Below are positions 26,802 to 35,165 of a DNA stretch of 64,000 bases, one piece after another; positions within the stretch are counted from its first letter, which is position 1; every line of letters begins with the position of its first letter. The notes under the pieces were generated by a model that did no database searches, had not been told where the DNA came from, and saw only the letters and a list, made by a program, of their open reading frames with translations. This DNA comes from Phormidesmis priestleyi Ana (GTDB lineage Bacteria; Cyanobacteriota; Cyanobacteriia; Phormidesmidales; Phormidesmidaceae): the NCBI GenBank assembly GCA_001314865.1, contig LJZR01000027.1, forward strand, positions 1 through 64,000, given 5' to 3'. The position numbers and the translations under genes were made by a program.

Positions 26802-28070
26802 ATGACAACGGGCAAAACTCGAACCTATCATGACCCGCTGCATGGCGCGATTACGCTAAGCAGTACAGACCCGGTAGAGGCTTTGCTGACGGATTTAATT
26901 GAAACGAGCGCTTTTCAACGGTTGCGGCGAATTCGACAGCTAGGGCCAGCGAGTCTGGTGTTTCATGGGGCGGAGATGTCTCGCTTTACGCATTCCCTGG
27001 GGGTGATGGCAGTCGCTAGGCGAGTGTTTGATCGGCTCTCAGGTATACATGAAGAGCTGCGATCGCATCGGGCAACGGTTTTGTGTGCTGCCCTGCTGCA
27101 TGACATTGGCCATGGCCCGTTTAGCCATACCGCTGAGGAAGTGTTTGGATCTCACCATGAGGACTGGACGATAGCAATTGTAGAAAAGTCGCCTGAAGTG
27201 CGCCGCTTGCTAGATGGTTTTGACCCGACGCTGTGGCAGGCCATTTGCCAAGCCTATCAGCATACGCATGCCGTGCCCTGTGTATGGCAGCTAGTGTCTA
27301 GCCAGTTAGATTGCGATCGCATCGACTACCTCATGCGAGACAGCTACTTTACCGGTGCCTCGTACGGACAGCTAGACCTAGACCGCATTTTGCTGGCGCT
27401 GAGCTATGACCGGCGATCGCAGCAGCTCGTAGTAGAACGCAAGGGCTTAGCGGCGATTGAGCATTACCTAGTGGTGCGCTCCTTTATGTACGCTCAAATT
27501 TACAATCATCCTAAAAATTTATCTGCTACCTGGGTATTGGAGCAAATTTTTAGGCGGGCACGTGAGCTGCTAAAACGCGACGAGTTAGAAGCCGATGAAA
27601 CCGTGACAGACTGGCTGCTGCTGCCAATGACCGATATTTCAATAGAGCGCTACTTAGAAGGCGACGATGGGGTGTTTTGCTACCATGTGCAGCGCTGGCA
27701 AAAGCATCCTGACGCGATCCTGGCCGACTTTAGCGATCGCTTCATCAATCGGCGTCTGCTAAAGGTGCTAGACGTCACCTATGCAACCGCTGAAGAACAA
27801 GAGAACCTGCTGGCAAATGTGCAGCAGCAGCTGCTTGCAGAAGGCGTAGAAGCCCATCGCTACAGCGGCCTACGGCGAACTTGGAGCAAGGGCTACACCG
27901 CCTATCATGAAGGCATTAAGATCAAAACCCCGCAAGGGCTCAAAGAGATTAACCAGATCTCTCCCCTGGTGCAGACCCTTTCTCAGTCCGCGCAGCGAAC
28001 CTGGCTAATTTATCCCGGTGAAGTGGTGATAGGGCTATGCCCTCTATTCATACATTCAACAGATATGTGA
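26802..28070 (+). CDS. HD-domain phosphohydrolase (dNTPase/SAMHD1-like)
   Basis: 422 residues. Metal-binding HD motif: His in SRFTHSLGVMAVA, the HD pair in LLHDIGHGPFSHTAEE, and Asp in DRIDYLMRDSYFTG, all within the first 200 residues. The opening DPLHGAITLSSTDP is typical of the dGTPase-like HD family. Members hydrolyse dNTPs or other nucleotides; specificity is unknown here. It begins 39 bp after ctpA on the same strand, so may be co-transcribed. The C-terminal third is helical without a named domain. Confidence 0.82.
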   Translation: MTTGKTRTYHDPLHGAITLSSTDPVEALLTDLIETSAFQRLRRIRQLGPASLVFHGAEMSRFTHSLGVMAVARRVFDRLSGIHEELRSHRATVLCAALLHDIGHGPFSHTAEEVFGSHHEDWTIAIVEKSPEVRRLLDGFDPTLWQAICQAYQHTHAVPCVWQLVSSQLDCDRIDYLMRDSYFTGASYGQLDLDRILLALSYDRRSQQLVVERKGLAAIEHYLVVRSFMYAQIYNHPKNLSATWVLEQIFRRARELLKRDELEADETVTDWLLLPMTDISIERYLEGDDGVFCYHVQRWQKHPDAILADFSDRFINRRLLKVLDVTYATAEEQENLLANVQQQLLAEGVEAHRYSGLRRTWSKGYTAYHEGIKIKTPQGLKEINQISPLVQTLSQSAQRTWLIYPGEVVIGLCPLFIHSTDM

Positions 28071-28078
28071 CAAATATG

Positions 28079-28780
28079 TCACAAAACGGGCTGAGCTGAT
28101 TTAAGCGCTTCCCAGTCAATACTTTGTAGCTGAGCATAGGCGTTGTTAATCTTCTTTTCACCCCGTAAAAAACCAGTGTTGGCACCGGGGCAAATGTAGC
28201 TGAGCGTCTCGGGTGTAAAGTCGGTAAGCATTTGTTGACCAAATTTGAGCTGACGCGGCCAATGAAACGTTTTGGCAAGGCGCAGCGGCTGGGGAACGCC
28301 TGATTGGGTCGGGATGAGATGTCGGCCAGTGAAGAGAACACCGCCATGATGGCGATAGTAAAAGCAGGCTGATCCAGGCGAATGGCCCGGTGTCCAAAAG
28401 GCTCGGCTAGTGTCAGAGAGAGTGCAATCTCGATAAAAGGTCTGCGTGGTCACAGTGGGCAGCAAATAGGCTTCCTGTTCTTGAATGATGACCTGACAGT
28501 CAAAGGCTTTTTGAAACTCCAGAACCTGAGCCATGCCGCCCCGGTGAGTAATAAAGAGGCTGCCAATGCCCCCTTGCTGAGCAATAAATTCTCGATTAGT
28601 TTCGTTGAGTGCCGGACAGTCAATTAAGATGTTGCCTGTTTCAACGGCGTTTTGTTCAACGATCAAATAAGCCGTTCCACCGAGTGTTTCGCGGTTTGGC
28701 GGAAATGCGAAGATATCGCCTTGTTGATCGTCTGTGGAATGGGTGAAAACGAGTTGTGGAGCTTTGGTTAAAACCGGCAT
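28079..28780 (-). CDS. MBL-fold protein with degenerate metal site
   Basis: 233 residues. The metallo-beta-lactamase fold is visible: IDCPALNETNREFI, LFITHRGGMAQVLEF, FWTPGHSPGSACFYY, GVLFTGRHLIP. In place of the canonical HxHxDH there is THRGGMAQ, and the usual Asp ligand region reads TGRHLIP. Only some metal ligands remain, so hydrolase activity is doubtful or uses a different metal set. The N-terminus YLIVEQNAVETGNILID resembles a cyanobacterial subfamily often found beside redox proteins, but no partner is adjacent. It converges with the HD gene 8 bp away. Confidence 0.75.
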   Translation of the reverse strand: MPVLTKAPQLVFTHSTDDQQGDIFAFPPNRETLGGTAYLIVEQNAVETGNILIDCPALNETNREFIAQQGGIGSLFITHRGGMAQVLEFQKAFDCQVIIQEQEAYLLPTVTTQTFYRDCTLSDTSRAFWTPGHSPGSACFYYRHHGGVLFTGRHLIPTQSGVPQPLRLAKTFHWPRQLKFGQQMLTDFTPETLSYICPGANTGFLRGEKKINNAYAQLQSIDWEALKSAQPVL

Positions 28781-28830
28781 GCCAAAGGCACCTAAATAAG
28801 TTGAGCAGTAAGTTGGGTTAACAGTCGGGC

Positions 28831-28948
28831 TAAGTCGAATCTAATTAAGTGGAATCTAATAAGTGGAATCTAATAAGTGGAATCTAATAAGTCGAATCTA
28901 AAATAAGTCGAACCTAAAATAAGTCGAACCTAATAAGTCGAGTCTAAA
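28831..28948. repeat. Tandem array of 14- and 16-bp units
   Basis: About eight copies of TAAGTGGAATCTAA / TAAGTCGAACCTAAAA follow one another, units mostly 14 bp with 16-bp variants. It occupies most of the gap between the MBL gene (minus) and the M50 protease gene (plus). Every unit contains TAA stop triplets. Apart from this array, 28949-29096 shows no gene. Confidence 0.85.
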
Positions 28949-29096
28949 AGGGTATGGACTGATATGTCTATATATTGTTGAGCATCTACCTTATGGCAGA
29001 CTTATGGCAGAAATATCCAAGAAAAAGCGGTCTAAAAGCAGCCTAAAAGAAAAACATTGGAGGACTGACTTACAATAAATCCAGGCCATAGCATTT

Positions 29097-30692
29097 GTGA
29101 TTATTGCTTTTCCTCCTGATTTTTCCATGCCTCTTGTTCTACTTGCTTTATTTTTAGGTCTTATAACCTATTTGGTGATTAGCCGCAGCTTCACGAATAT
29201 GACCACGACGCCTATTTGGATGCTCTGGCTCGTGATGATGACCCCTGTGCTAGTGCTGACGCTATGGATGCTGATCAATGGAGATGAGCCGCCGCCGCCG
29301 ATTCTAATCTATGGCCTGTTGATTTTATGCCCATTGCTGTACGCGGTGATGATTTTAGTAGGTGCTTCTGCCAAGTCAGGGAATAAGCCACCTGCGGATA
29401 AGCCAGCGAAATCGTTGGTTGACAGCCCTCATGCCACGGCTGACAAGGCAGAGAACAAGGCTTCTAGCAAGCCCATCACCCGAGATGAAGAAACGCTGTT
29501 GCAGCGATGCTTTCCCTGGTCGATTTACTATCTGCAAGACATTGAATATCGTCCACAGGCGATGATTTGTAAAGGTAAGCTCAAAACCTCGCCGGGTGAA
29601 GCGTATCAGGCAGTGCAGGAGAATGTAGAGGGCAGCTTTGGCGATCGCTTCTTAGTGCTTTTGCAAGAAGGGCTCAACGGCAAGCCTTTTTTTGCGCTAG
29701 TGCCCAATCCCCAGTCTAAAAAGTTTCAAAACTCGTTGCCGCCTGCTACGGATGCGGTCTCTGAGTCTATGCGGGCGGTTCAGATCGCTCGTTTGAAAAA
29801 GCTCAATGATAAGTCTACGCTGACTCGCCCAGGACTTGCCCTCGCGCTGGCGATTACCACGCTAGTGACGACCACTTTTGCAGGCATTGCTTTTATTGGG
29901 GGTGTTGAAGATCCGCAAGCGCTAATGGCCGATCCAACGCTACTCCGACAAGGCTTTGCCTATGGTCTTTCGCTGATGTTTATTTTAGGTGTGCATGAGA
30001 GCGGCCACTATATTGCTACCCGCTATCACAAGCTCAAGTCTACGCTGCCGTACTTTATTCCCGTGCCGTTCTTTTTGGGGACGTTTGGTGCGTTCATTCA
30101 AATGCGATCGCCCATGCCCAATCGCCGTGCCCTATTTGATATTGGTATCGCTGGCCCGCTATCAGGCTTGGTGGTGAGCCTCCCAATTTTACTATGGGGT
30201 CTGGCGCACTCTACGGTCGTACCGCTGACAGAGGCTTCTGCTCTGTTTACTTTTGAGTCGGTCGATCCGAGTCGCTCAATATTGCTGCTGCTGATTAGTA
30301 AGCTAGCGCTAGGTAGTACGCTGCAAGCCGAGAGCGCCTTGAATTTGCATCCAGTTGCGATATCGGGCTGCTTAGGGTTAATTGTGACTGCCCTGAACCT
30401 CATGCCTGTAGGCCAGCTAGACGGCGGCCATATTGTCCACGCGATGTACGGTCAGCGAACAGCGGCGGTTGTGAGTCAGGTGGCTCGCTTTTTAATGCTA
30501 ATTTTATCGTTTGTGTATGACGAGTTCTTTTTATGGGCGATATTGCTGTTGTTTATCCCTTCTGACGAGCCTGCGCTCAATGATGTCAGTGAGCTAAATG
30601 GACCGCGCGACTTTTTAGGTTTGCTGTCTTTGGCACTACTCGTTCTCATTATTCTGCCAGCGCCACCCTCCTGGGCCGCAATGATTCTGTAG
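29097..30692 (+). CDS. Site-2 protease family (M50) membrane protein
   Basis: 531 residues. Two N-terminal membrane helices, a ~170-residue soluble region, then a protease domain with zinc motif HESGH (GVHESGHYIATRYH, about residue 300) and the second motif LMPVGQLDGGH (about residue 437) providing the Asp ligand. The layout resembles cyanobacterial relatives of the plant EGY proteases, which cleave within membranes. Start is unsure: GTG 29097 gives the full frame and ATG 29127 is also possible; no strong Shine-Dalgarno is near either. Substrate unknown. Confidence 0.85.
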   Translation: MIIAFPPDFSMPLVLLALFLGLITYLVISRSFTNMTTTPIWMLWLVMMTPVLVLTLWMLINGDEPPPPILIYGLLILCPLLYAVMILVGASAKSGNKPPADKPAKSLVDSPHATADKAENKASSKPITRDEETLLQRCFPWSIYYLQDIEYRPQAMICKGKLKTSPGEAYQAVQENVEGSFGDRFLVLLQEGLNGKPFFALVPNPQSKKFQNSLPPATDAVSESMRAVQIARLKKLNDKSTLTRPGLALALAITTLVTTTFAGIAFIGGVEDPQALMADPTLLRQGFAYGLSLMFILGVHESGHYIATRYHKLKSTLPYFIPVPFFLGTFGAFIQMRSPMPNRRALFDIGIAGPLSGLVVSLPILLWGLAHSTVVPLTEASALFTFESVDPSRSILLLLISKLALGSTLQAESALNLHPVAISGCLGLIVTALNLMPVGQLDGGHIVHAMYGQRTAAVVSQVARFLMLILSFVYDEFFLWAILLLFIPSDEPALNDVSELNGPRDFLGLLSLALLVLIILPAPPSWAAMIL

Positions 30693-30767
30693 TGATGATT
30701 TTGCTGCGGTGCTTCTGTCGTAAAGGGTGTTTAGGGTGCAACGTGTTGAGGTTTAAGGTAAAGCCAA

Positions 30768-30815
30768 AGTAAGACCTAAAGTAAGACCTAAAGTAAGACC
30801 TAAAGTAAAGCCCAA
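30768..30815. repeat. 12-bp tandem array upstream of the coiled-coil gene
   Basis: AGTAAGACCTAA at 30768, 30780 and 30792, with a variant at 30804. It sits about 30 bp before the next start, so it would be part of that gene's leader. TAA is present twice per unit. Confidence 0.85.
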
Positions 30816-30845
30816 AACTGGAACTTATCAGGAGGAAGTGAGTTA

Positions 30846-31283
30846 ATGTCTCAAGATGTCGCCCAGTGGCTCGGTGAAATACAGTCGCTTCAACGTCAGG
30901 TGGCTGAGCTTAAAAGCGCCAGAGATGTGGCCTACGCCAGTGCCGATAATCTTCGTAGCCTGTATGAAACAGAGGCCAGACAGCGTCAAAGAGATCTGAT
31001 GAACTCTCAAAAAACGATTGCTCGCCTGCAAAAAGATTTAGAGATGTTGCAAGCACCTCAGGATGAAAATTCTGAACGGTTGAGCGCAGAGATTATGAGT
31101 ATTCAAAGCGATCGCTCAGTTGAACGGCTACAGGCTGAACTCATTGCCGCCAAAAAGCAGTGTGAACAGCTTAAAAGTCGGCTCAGCGCAGAACAAGCAG
31201 AACATGCCCAGACGCGAGAAAGTCTGACCGCCGCTTTGGGGGATGTGGTTGATTTACTGGCGAAAGAGCGAAGTGCTGGCTAG
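30846..31283 (+). CDS. Coiled-coil protein of unknown function
   Basis: 145 residues, almost entirely predicted helical coiled coil: heptad-like patterns run from IQSLQRQVAELKSARDVAYA to EQLKSRLSAEQAEHAQTRES. No catalytic motif is seen. ATG 30846 has a good Shine-Dalgarno, CAGGAGGAAG, at about 30830-30839. The stop is followed directly by a 10-bp array that fills the 36-bp gap to thrC. Similar short coiled-coil proteins are common in cyanobacteria with unknown roles. Confidence 0.75.
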   Translation: MSQDVAQWLGEIQSLQRQVAELKSARDVAYASADNLRSLYETEARQRQRDLMNSQKTIARLQKDLEMLQAPQDENSERLSAEIMSIQSDRSVERLQAELIAAKKQCEQLKSRLSAEQAEHAQTRESLTAALGDVVDLLAKERSAG

Positions 31284-31287
31284 AATT

Positions 31288-31327
31288 CTCTAAAACTCTC
31301 TAAAACTCTCTAAAGCTCTCTAAAATC
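31288..31327. repeat. 10-bp tandem array filling the gap and covering the thrC stop codon
   Basis: CTCTAAAACT and variants at 31288, 31298, 31308 and 31318. On the minus strand each unit reads TTTTAGAGAG, and the first is the final Phe codon plus TAG of thrC (31320-31322). Together the units place TAG in all three frames beyond the gene. Confidence 0.9.
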
Positions 31328-32444
31328 CCATTGCTTTTGCCAAACTAGCTGCATCGGACTTTAGCCCCGACTTAAACTGGTTGCCGCTGCGTTTAATTGC
31401 CACTTCAGGATCTTTCAATCCGTTGCCTGTGAGAATGCATACAATTCTCGCTCCGGCAGGCACTTGGTCTTTAACCTGTAGCAGTCCGGCTACCGAGGCA
31501 GCGCTAGCAGGCTCACAGAAAATGCCTTCTTCAGAGGCCAAAATACTGTAGGCACGGGCGATTTCGTCATCGGTCACTGCTTTGAATGTACCACCGCTTT
31601 CGTCGCGAGCCGCGATCGCCTGGTTCCAGCTCGCCGGATTGCCGATGCGAATAGCTGTGGCAAAGGTATCGGGCGACTCAATGGGGTGACCCATCACCAA
31701 TGGCGCTGCGCCTGCCGCCTGAAAGCCCATCATTTGAGGGAGCTGCGTGCTTTTGCCTGCCTGCTTGTATTCCTGAAAGCCCTTCCAATAGGCGGTAATG
31801 TTACCGGCATTACCCACCGGAATGCATAGCCAGTCAGGCGCATCGCCTAGCGCATCTACCAGCTCAAACGCGCCGGTTTTTTGCCCCTCAATACGGTACG
31901 GATTGACTGAATTAACTAGGTTGATAGGGTACTGGTCGGCAACGGCTCGTACAGCGGTCAATGCCTGATCGAAGTTGCCCTTAATCGCCAAAATTTCTGC
32001 TCCGTACAGAAGCGCCTGGGCCAGCTTACCCATGGCCACATAGCCGTCAGGGATCACGACGTAGGCACGTAAGCCACCCCGTCTAGCGTAGGCGGCAGCG
32101 GCAGCTGAGGTATTGCCGGTGCTAGCGCAGATGACGGCCTTGGCGCCCGCTTCTTTGGCTTTGGTGACCGCCATGGTCATCCCCCGGTCTTTAAAGCTGC
32201 CGGTGGGGTTGAGGCCATCGTACTTGATGAAAACCTGAACAGATTTGCCAATGCGACTGGCGATAGAAGGGACTGGAATGAGCGGTGTGTTGCCCTCATG
32301 TAGGGTCACAACTGGAGTGGAATCGCTAACGGGGAGGTACTGACGGTAGGTTTCAATCACGCCTGGCCAACCCATATGCAGGGGGGGCACGGGGGATGAA
32401 TTGATAGCGTTTGAAGGATGGGTTTTATCGAGGCTTAAAGTCAC
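31320..32444 (-). CDS. thrC: Threonine synthase
   Basis: PLP enzyme converting O-phosphohomoserine to threonine. I use GTG 32444 (374 residues; [12 protein letters not shown]), because the frame beyond it is a repeat-derived segment and TTGGA lies just upstream. An ATG at 32375 is an alternative. Fold-type II motifs: PLP Lys in [15 protein letters not shown], phosphate-binding [13 protein letters not shown], and late glycine loop [27 protein letters not shown] is typical of ThrC. The next gene converges on its 3' end. Confidence 0.93.
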   Translation of the reverse strand: MTLSLDKTHPSNAINSSPVPPLHMGWPGVIETYRQYLPVSDSTPVVTLHEGNTPLIPVPSIASRIGKSVQVFIKYDGLNPTGSFKDRGMTMAVTKAKEAGAKAVICASTGNTSAAAAAYARRGGLRAYVVIPDGYVAMGKLAQALLYGAEILAIKGNFDQALTAVRAVADQYPINLVNSVNPYRIEGQKTGAFELVDALGDAPDWLCIPVGNAGNITAYWKGFQEYKQAGKSTQLPQMMGFQAAGAAPLVMGHPIESPDTFATAIRIGNPASWNQAIAARDESGGTFKAVTDDEIARAYSILASEEGIFCEPASAASVAGLLQVKDQVPAGARIVCILTGNGLKDPEVAIKRSGNQFKSGLKSDAASLAKAMGF

Positions 32445-32446
32445 AA

Positions 32447-32500
32447 TATTTTCCAAGTACCAAATTTTCCAAGTGCCAAATTTTCCAAGTGCCAAATTTG
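32447..32500. repeat. 16-bp tandem array at the 5' end of thrC
   Basis: About three copies of AATTTTCCAAGTGCCA lie directly upstream of the preferred GTG. If the frame were translated from further upstream they would give a [11 protein letters not shown]-type peptide. They more likely form the thrC leader. Confidence 0.8.
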
Positions 32501-33130
32501 TAAAAAAGACAGTGGTATCTCTGTGGATATTTATGCCGACGGGAGTACCTTGGCATAGTCCTTCAAGTTTACCTTGGCGCTATCTGCCCATCGGCACAAC
32601 TCTACAAAATTGACGACTCAGTAAAATTGACCACTTGGTAAATTGCCACAGCTTAGAGGCGAGTAGGAATTATTGCCTGGCTAATATCAAGTTGACACTT
32701 AGGTGACAATTTCCTTAAAGTTTGATTAAGTATATATGCTTATCAAACATATAAAATATGCTTGATGAGCTTTGAGAAGCGTTTGAAATGCTTGGTTGCA
32801 TGGCGTTTCTTTGTTCTGTCAGCTTGTCTGGGCTGATTGGCTGATTGGTTGAGAGGTGGTGTTTAGAAGGCGTTCAGACTTGGTGCATTGCTGTGTACTG
32901 AGGCTAGCGCAGGTATCACTTACAACGATTAGTTTTCGGTGTGCCTGGATGGCTTTAATGAAGATAGGCCACTAGACTAACCTGATGAGTTGCTAGCTGC
33001 TTATTGGGTAACAGGTTTGGGGGATAGTTTACCTGTCGTTCAATCGCTGTTGAGTTGTTTCCTTTAGCCAAAAATCTCTAGCCAAAAATCTCTAGCCAAA
33101 AAACGTATCTATCAGTTGTTGTGAGTGAGT
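32501..33130. other. Gene-free region with a possible promoter and a 14-bp array
   Basis: No coding region is supported. TTGACA at 32692-32697 followed after about 18 bp by TAAAGT could be a sigma-70 promoter on the plus strand. AT-rich direct repeats (ATATGCTT at about 32735 and 32757) follow. Units of TAGCCAAAAATCTC lie at 33065, 33079 and 33093, just before the next gene. The very long leader could hold a small RNA, but no family is recognised. Confidence 0.4.
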
Positions 33131-33451
33131 ATGACTATGCCTGTAATGGAACACGCGCCTACTGCGGTAGCCCATCGTTCGGTCAATAAAAAAACAGTCG
33201 CAGGTTTAGATAGCGCTATTAGCCGCCGTGACAGCAGCTTGCAAAATGGCGGTCTTGAGAGGACGCGTTCTAGTCAATCGGCCAATCAGGACAAAGAAGG
33301 CAAAGAATTATGCTCGCTTGGGTCAAAACCTTCTCCCTATCAGCCTGACCATCAGGTTGAGTTGCTACACTTACAGGCTGAGGTCGATGCGCTGCTAATT
33401 AAGCTACGAACTAAGAGCCAAAAGTCCTTGAGCGCAGAGATTGGGCTGTAG
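33131..33451 (+). CDS. Small protein of unknown function
   Basis: 106 residues from ATG 33131; GTG 33125 is also in frame. The first two thirds are polar and Ser/Arg/Gln-rich, probably disordered. The end forms a short amphipathic helix (HQVELLHLQAEVDALLIKLR) of the type in small uncharacterised cyanobacterial proteins. The bases before the start, GTGAGTGAGT, are identical to those before the next gene. Moderately confident it is real; role unknown. Confidence 0.5.
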   Translation: MTMPVMEHAPTAVAHRSVNKKTVAGLDSAISRRDSSLQNGGLERTRSSQSANQDKEGKELCSLGSKPSPYQPDHQVELLHLQAEVDALLIKLRTKSQKSLSAEIGL

Positions 33452-33587
33452 CGACTTCTAATTTTCTGTTAAGAATTGGGCCTGATGCCACCTGAGATGT
33501 TTTGATCCACTTATCTTATGGAAGAGGTTTGTAGATACTGGCAGATCTATGCTTTATGAGCAGCGGTTCTCAAGACAGTGAGTGAGT

Positions 33588-34118
33588 ATGGGTGAGTTAA
33601 AACAGTCGGACAAGTCGTCGGGTCAACCGTTGAATAAGCCGTTGAACAAGCCGTTGAACTTTGATGAGACGTATCGATGTCCGGCTTGTGGGAGCGGTGA
33701 GCTGAGTGCGATCGCCATGATGGATGTATTTGCCTGCGACTTTTGCCGTCACATGTTTACTGCCAACTTGTCAGCGCAGTCTGTGCATCTTGCCGATAGT
33801 ATTCAACCCATGTCGTGGCAATGGAATGGTTGGCAGTGGCGAACCGCTCAGCAAACTGATATGGCCGCCGCCTTAGTGTGGGCCTTCGCGGGCGTTTTGG
33901 CCGTGACGCCAGTGGTTTTGATTGCCGTGTCTAACTATATTTTTCCACCGCTAGAAGGCTCTAACTTTCCGCTGATGTGGACAGGCTTGACGCTTGTTAG
34001 CCACAGCCTGATGTCGGGCTGGCTACTCGCTGAGTACCATCGTTGGCCCTGGTATGTGGGCGGGCGCATTCGATTTCAGCGTTGGCGTGAGCGTTGGCTG
34101 ACGCAGGAGATAGCTTGA
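33588..34118 (+). CDS. Zinc-ribbon membrane protein of unknown function
   Basis: 176 residues from ATG 33588. A repeat-derived PLNKPLNKPLN precedes a zinc ribbon CPACG...CDFC (residues ~30-55), then two membrane segments (ALVWAFAGVLAVTPVVLIAV and MWTGLTLVSHSLMSGWLLAE) and a basic tail with WPWYVGGRIRFQRWRERW. Ribbon plus anchor recalls another protein in this window (20097-20546) but sequence similarity is limited to the ribbon. A 12-bp repeat in the gene gives the PLNK units. Function unknown. Confidence 0.7.
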   Translation: MGELKQSDKSSGQPLNKPLNKPLNFDETYRCPACGSGELSAIAMMDVFACDFCRHMFTANLSAQSVHLADSIQPMSWQWNGWQWRTAQQTDMAAALVWAFAGVLAVTPVVLIAVSNYIFPPLEGSNFPLMWTGLTLVSHSLMSGWLLAEYHRWPWYVGGRIRFQRWRERWLTQEIA

Positions 34119-34227
34119 TGGTGAGGTGGCTAGAGAACTGGCTGGCGAGACGAACTGGCGAAACTGGCCCGCGAGACGGGCTAGCGAGACGGACTAACGA
34201 GACGGACTAATGAGATAGATCGAAAGT

Positions 34228-35010
34228 CTATAGCTGCCTTTCTTGCGCTAACATTCTCCGATACGATATCCAGCCTACACCCACCATTAGGACGGCAAAG
34301 ACCAATAAAAACCAAAAGTGATGGCCGTTTTCTTGAAAAGATTGGTCGGTGCTTAGCAGGGCGTTACTCAGCGCTTCGGTCATGTGATAAATCGGGTTGA
34401 ACTTGGCGATTTCTAGTAGTGAGTCAGGAAATAAGGAAATTGGTAAGAAGGCTCCGCCAAGGACCATCAGCGGAACCCCAAAAGCCGCAATGAGGGCGCT
34501 GACATCTTCGGTGCGACGCGCGAACTGAGTGCCCAGCATGAACCCTAGACCCACATAGGCCAGTATGCTTAGCAAAATGATAAGGATTGCTAGAAGCCAC
34601 GAGGCATTTGGGAAAGTGGCCCCAGCGAAGGTTGCGATCGCAAAAATCACCAGCGTTTGCCCCAACCCAATCACGCTATGGGCCAAAAAAATACCTAAAA
34701 AATAGGACACACCGCTCAGCGGTGATAGAAATAAGCGCTTTAGAGTCTGCTGTTCTCGCTCTGAAACAACCGTTGCAACACCACCGCCCAAACAGCTAAA
34801 AAACAAGGCTGCACCGACAAGCGTTGGCGGCGCGGCGACTTCAAATGCTTGGCGCACCGTCGTATCTACACGCTCAGCAGTAATCAGCCCATTGAGTGCC
34901 AAAATCAACGCTGGAAACATCATCCAAGAAATGAGGCTCCGTCTACGTCTAAATAGCTCTGTCAAAATACGTTGAGCCACTGCCCAGCTTTCGCGCCAGT
35001 ATTTCTTCAT
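34228..35010 (-). CDS. ABC-2 type transporter permease
   Basis: 260 residues with about six membrane segments. VVSEREQQTLKRLFLSPLSG near residue 80 is the ABC-2 hallmark, followed by YFLGIFLAHSVIGLGQTLVI and VPLMVLGGAFLPISLFPDSL, typical of exporters of drugs, lipids or polysaccharides. No ATP-binding gene is adjacent, so its partner must lie elsewhere. Start ATG 35010; the opposite side holds a 13-bp array and the peroxiredoxin gene. Confidence 0.85.
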   Translation of the reverse strand: MKKYWRESWAVAQRILTELFRRRRSLISWMMFPALILALNGLITAERVDTTVRQAFEVAAPPTLVGAALFFSCLGGGVATVVSEREQQTLKRLFLSPLSGVSYFLGIFLAHSVIGLGQTLVIFAIATFAGATFPNASWLLAILIILLSILAYVGLGFMLGTQFARRTEDVSALIAAFGVPLMVLGGAFLPISLFPDSLLEIAKFNPIYHMTEALSNALLSTDQSFQENGHHFWFLLVFAVLMVGVGWISYRRMLAQERQL

Positions 35011-35040
35011 ATAAGGAGTAAGGCCGCCTTTGGGCCATTT

Positions 35041-35079
35041 TTTTTGACTTAGATTTTTGACTTAGATTTTTGACTTAGG
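35041..35079. repeat. 13-bp tandem array between the ABC permease and peroxiredoxin genes
   Basis: TTTTTGACTTAGA occurs at 35041 and 35054 with a variant at 35067. It would be in the 5' leader of one or both divergent genes. TGA and TAG occur on the plus strand, TAA on the minus. Confidence 0.85.
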
Positions 35080-35165
35080 ATTTCTGAGATTTATAATTCG
35101 CATCCTAGCCCCGCCACTAGCCAGCGCATTATAAACTTGAGAAAGCTCTTTATTCGTAGATTCTT

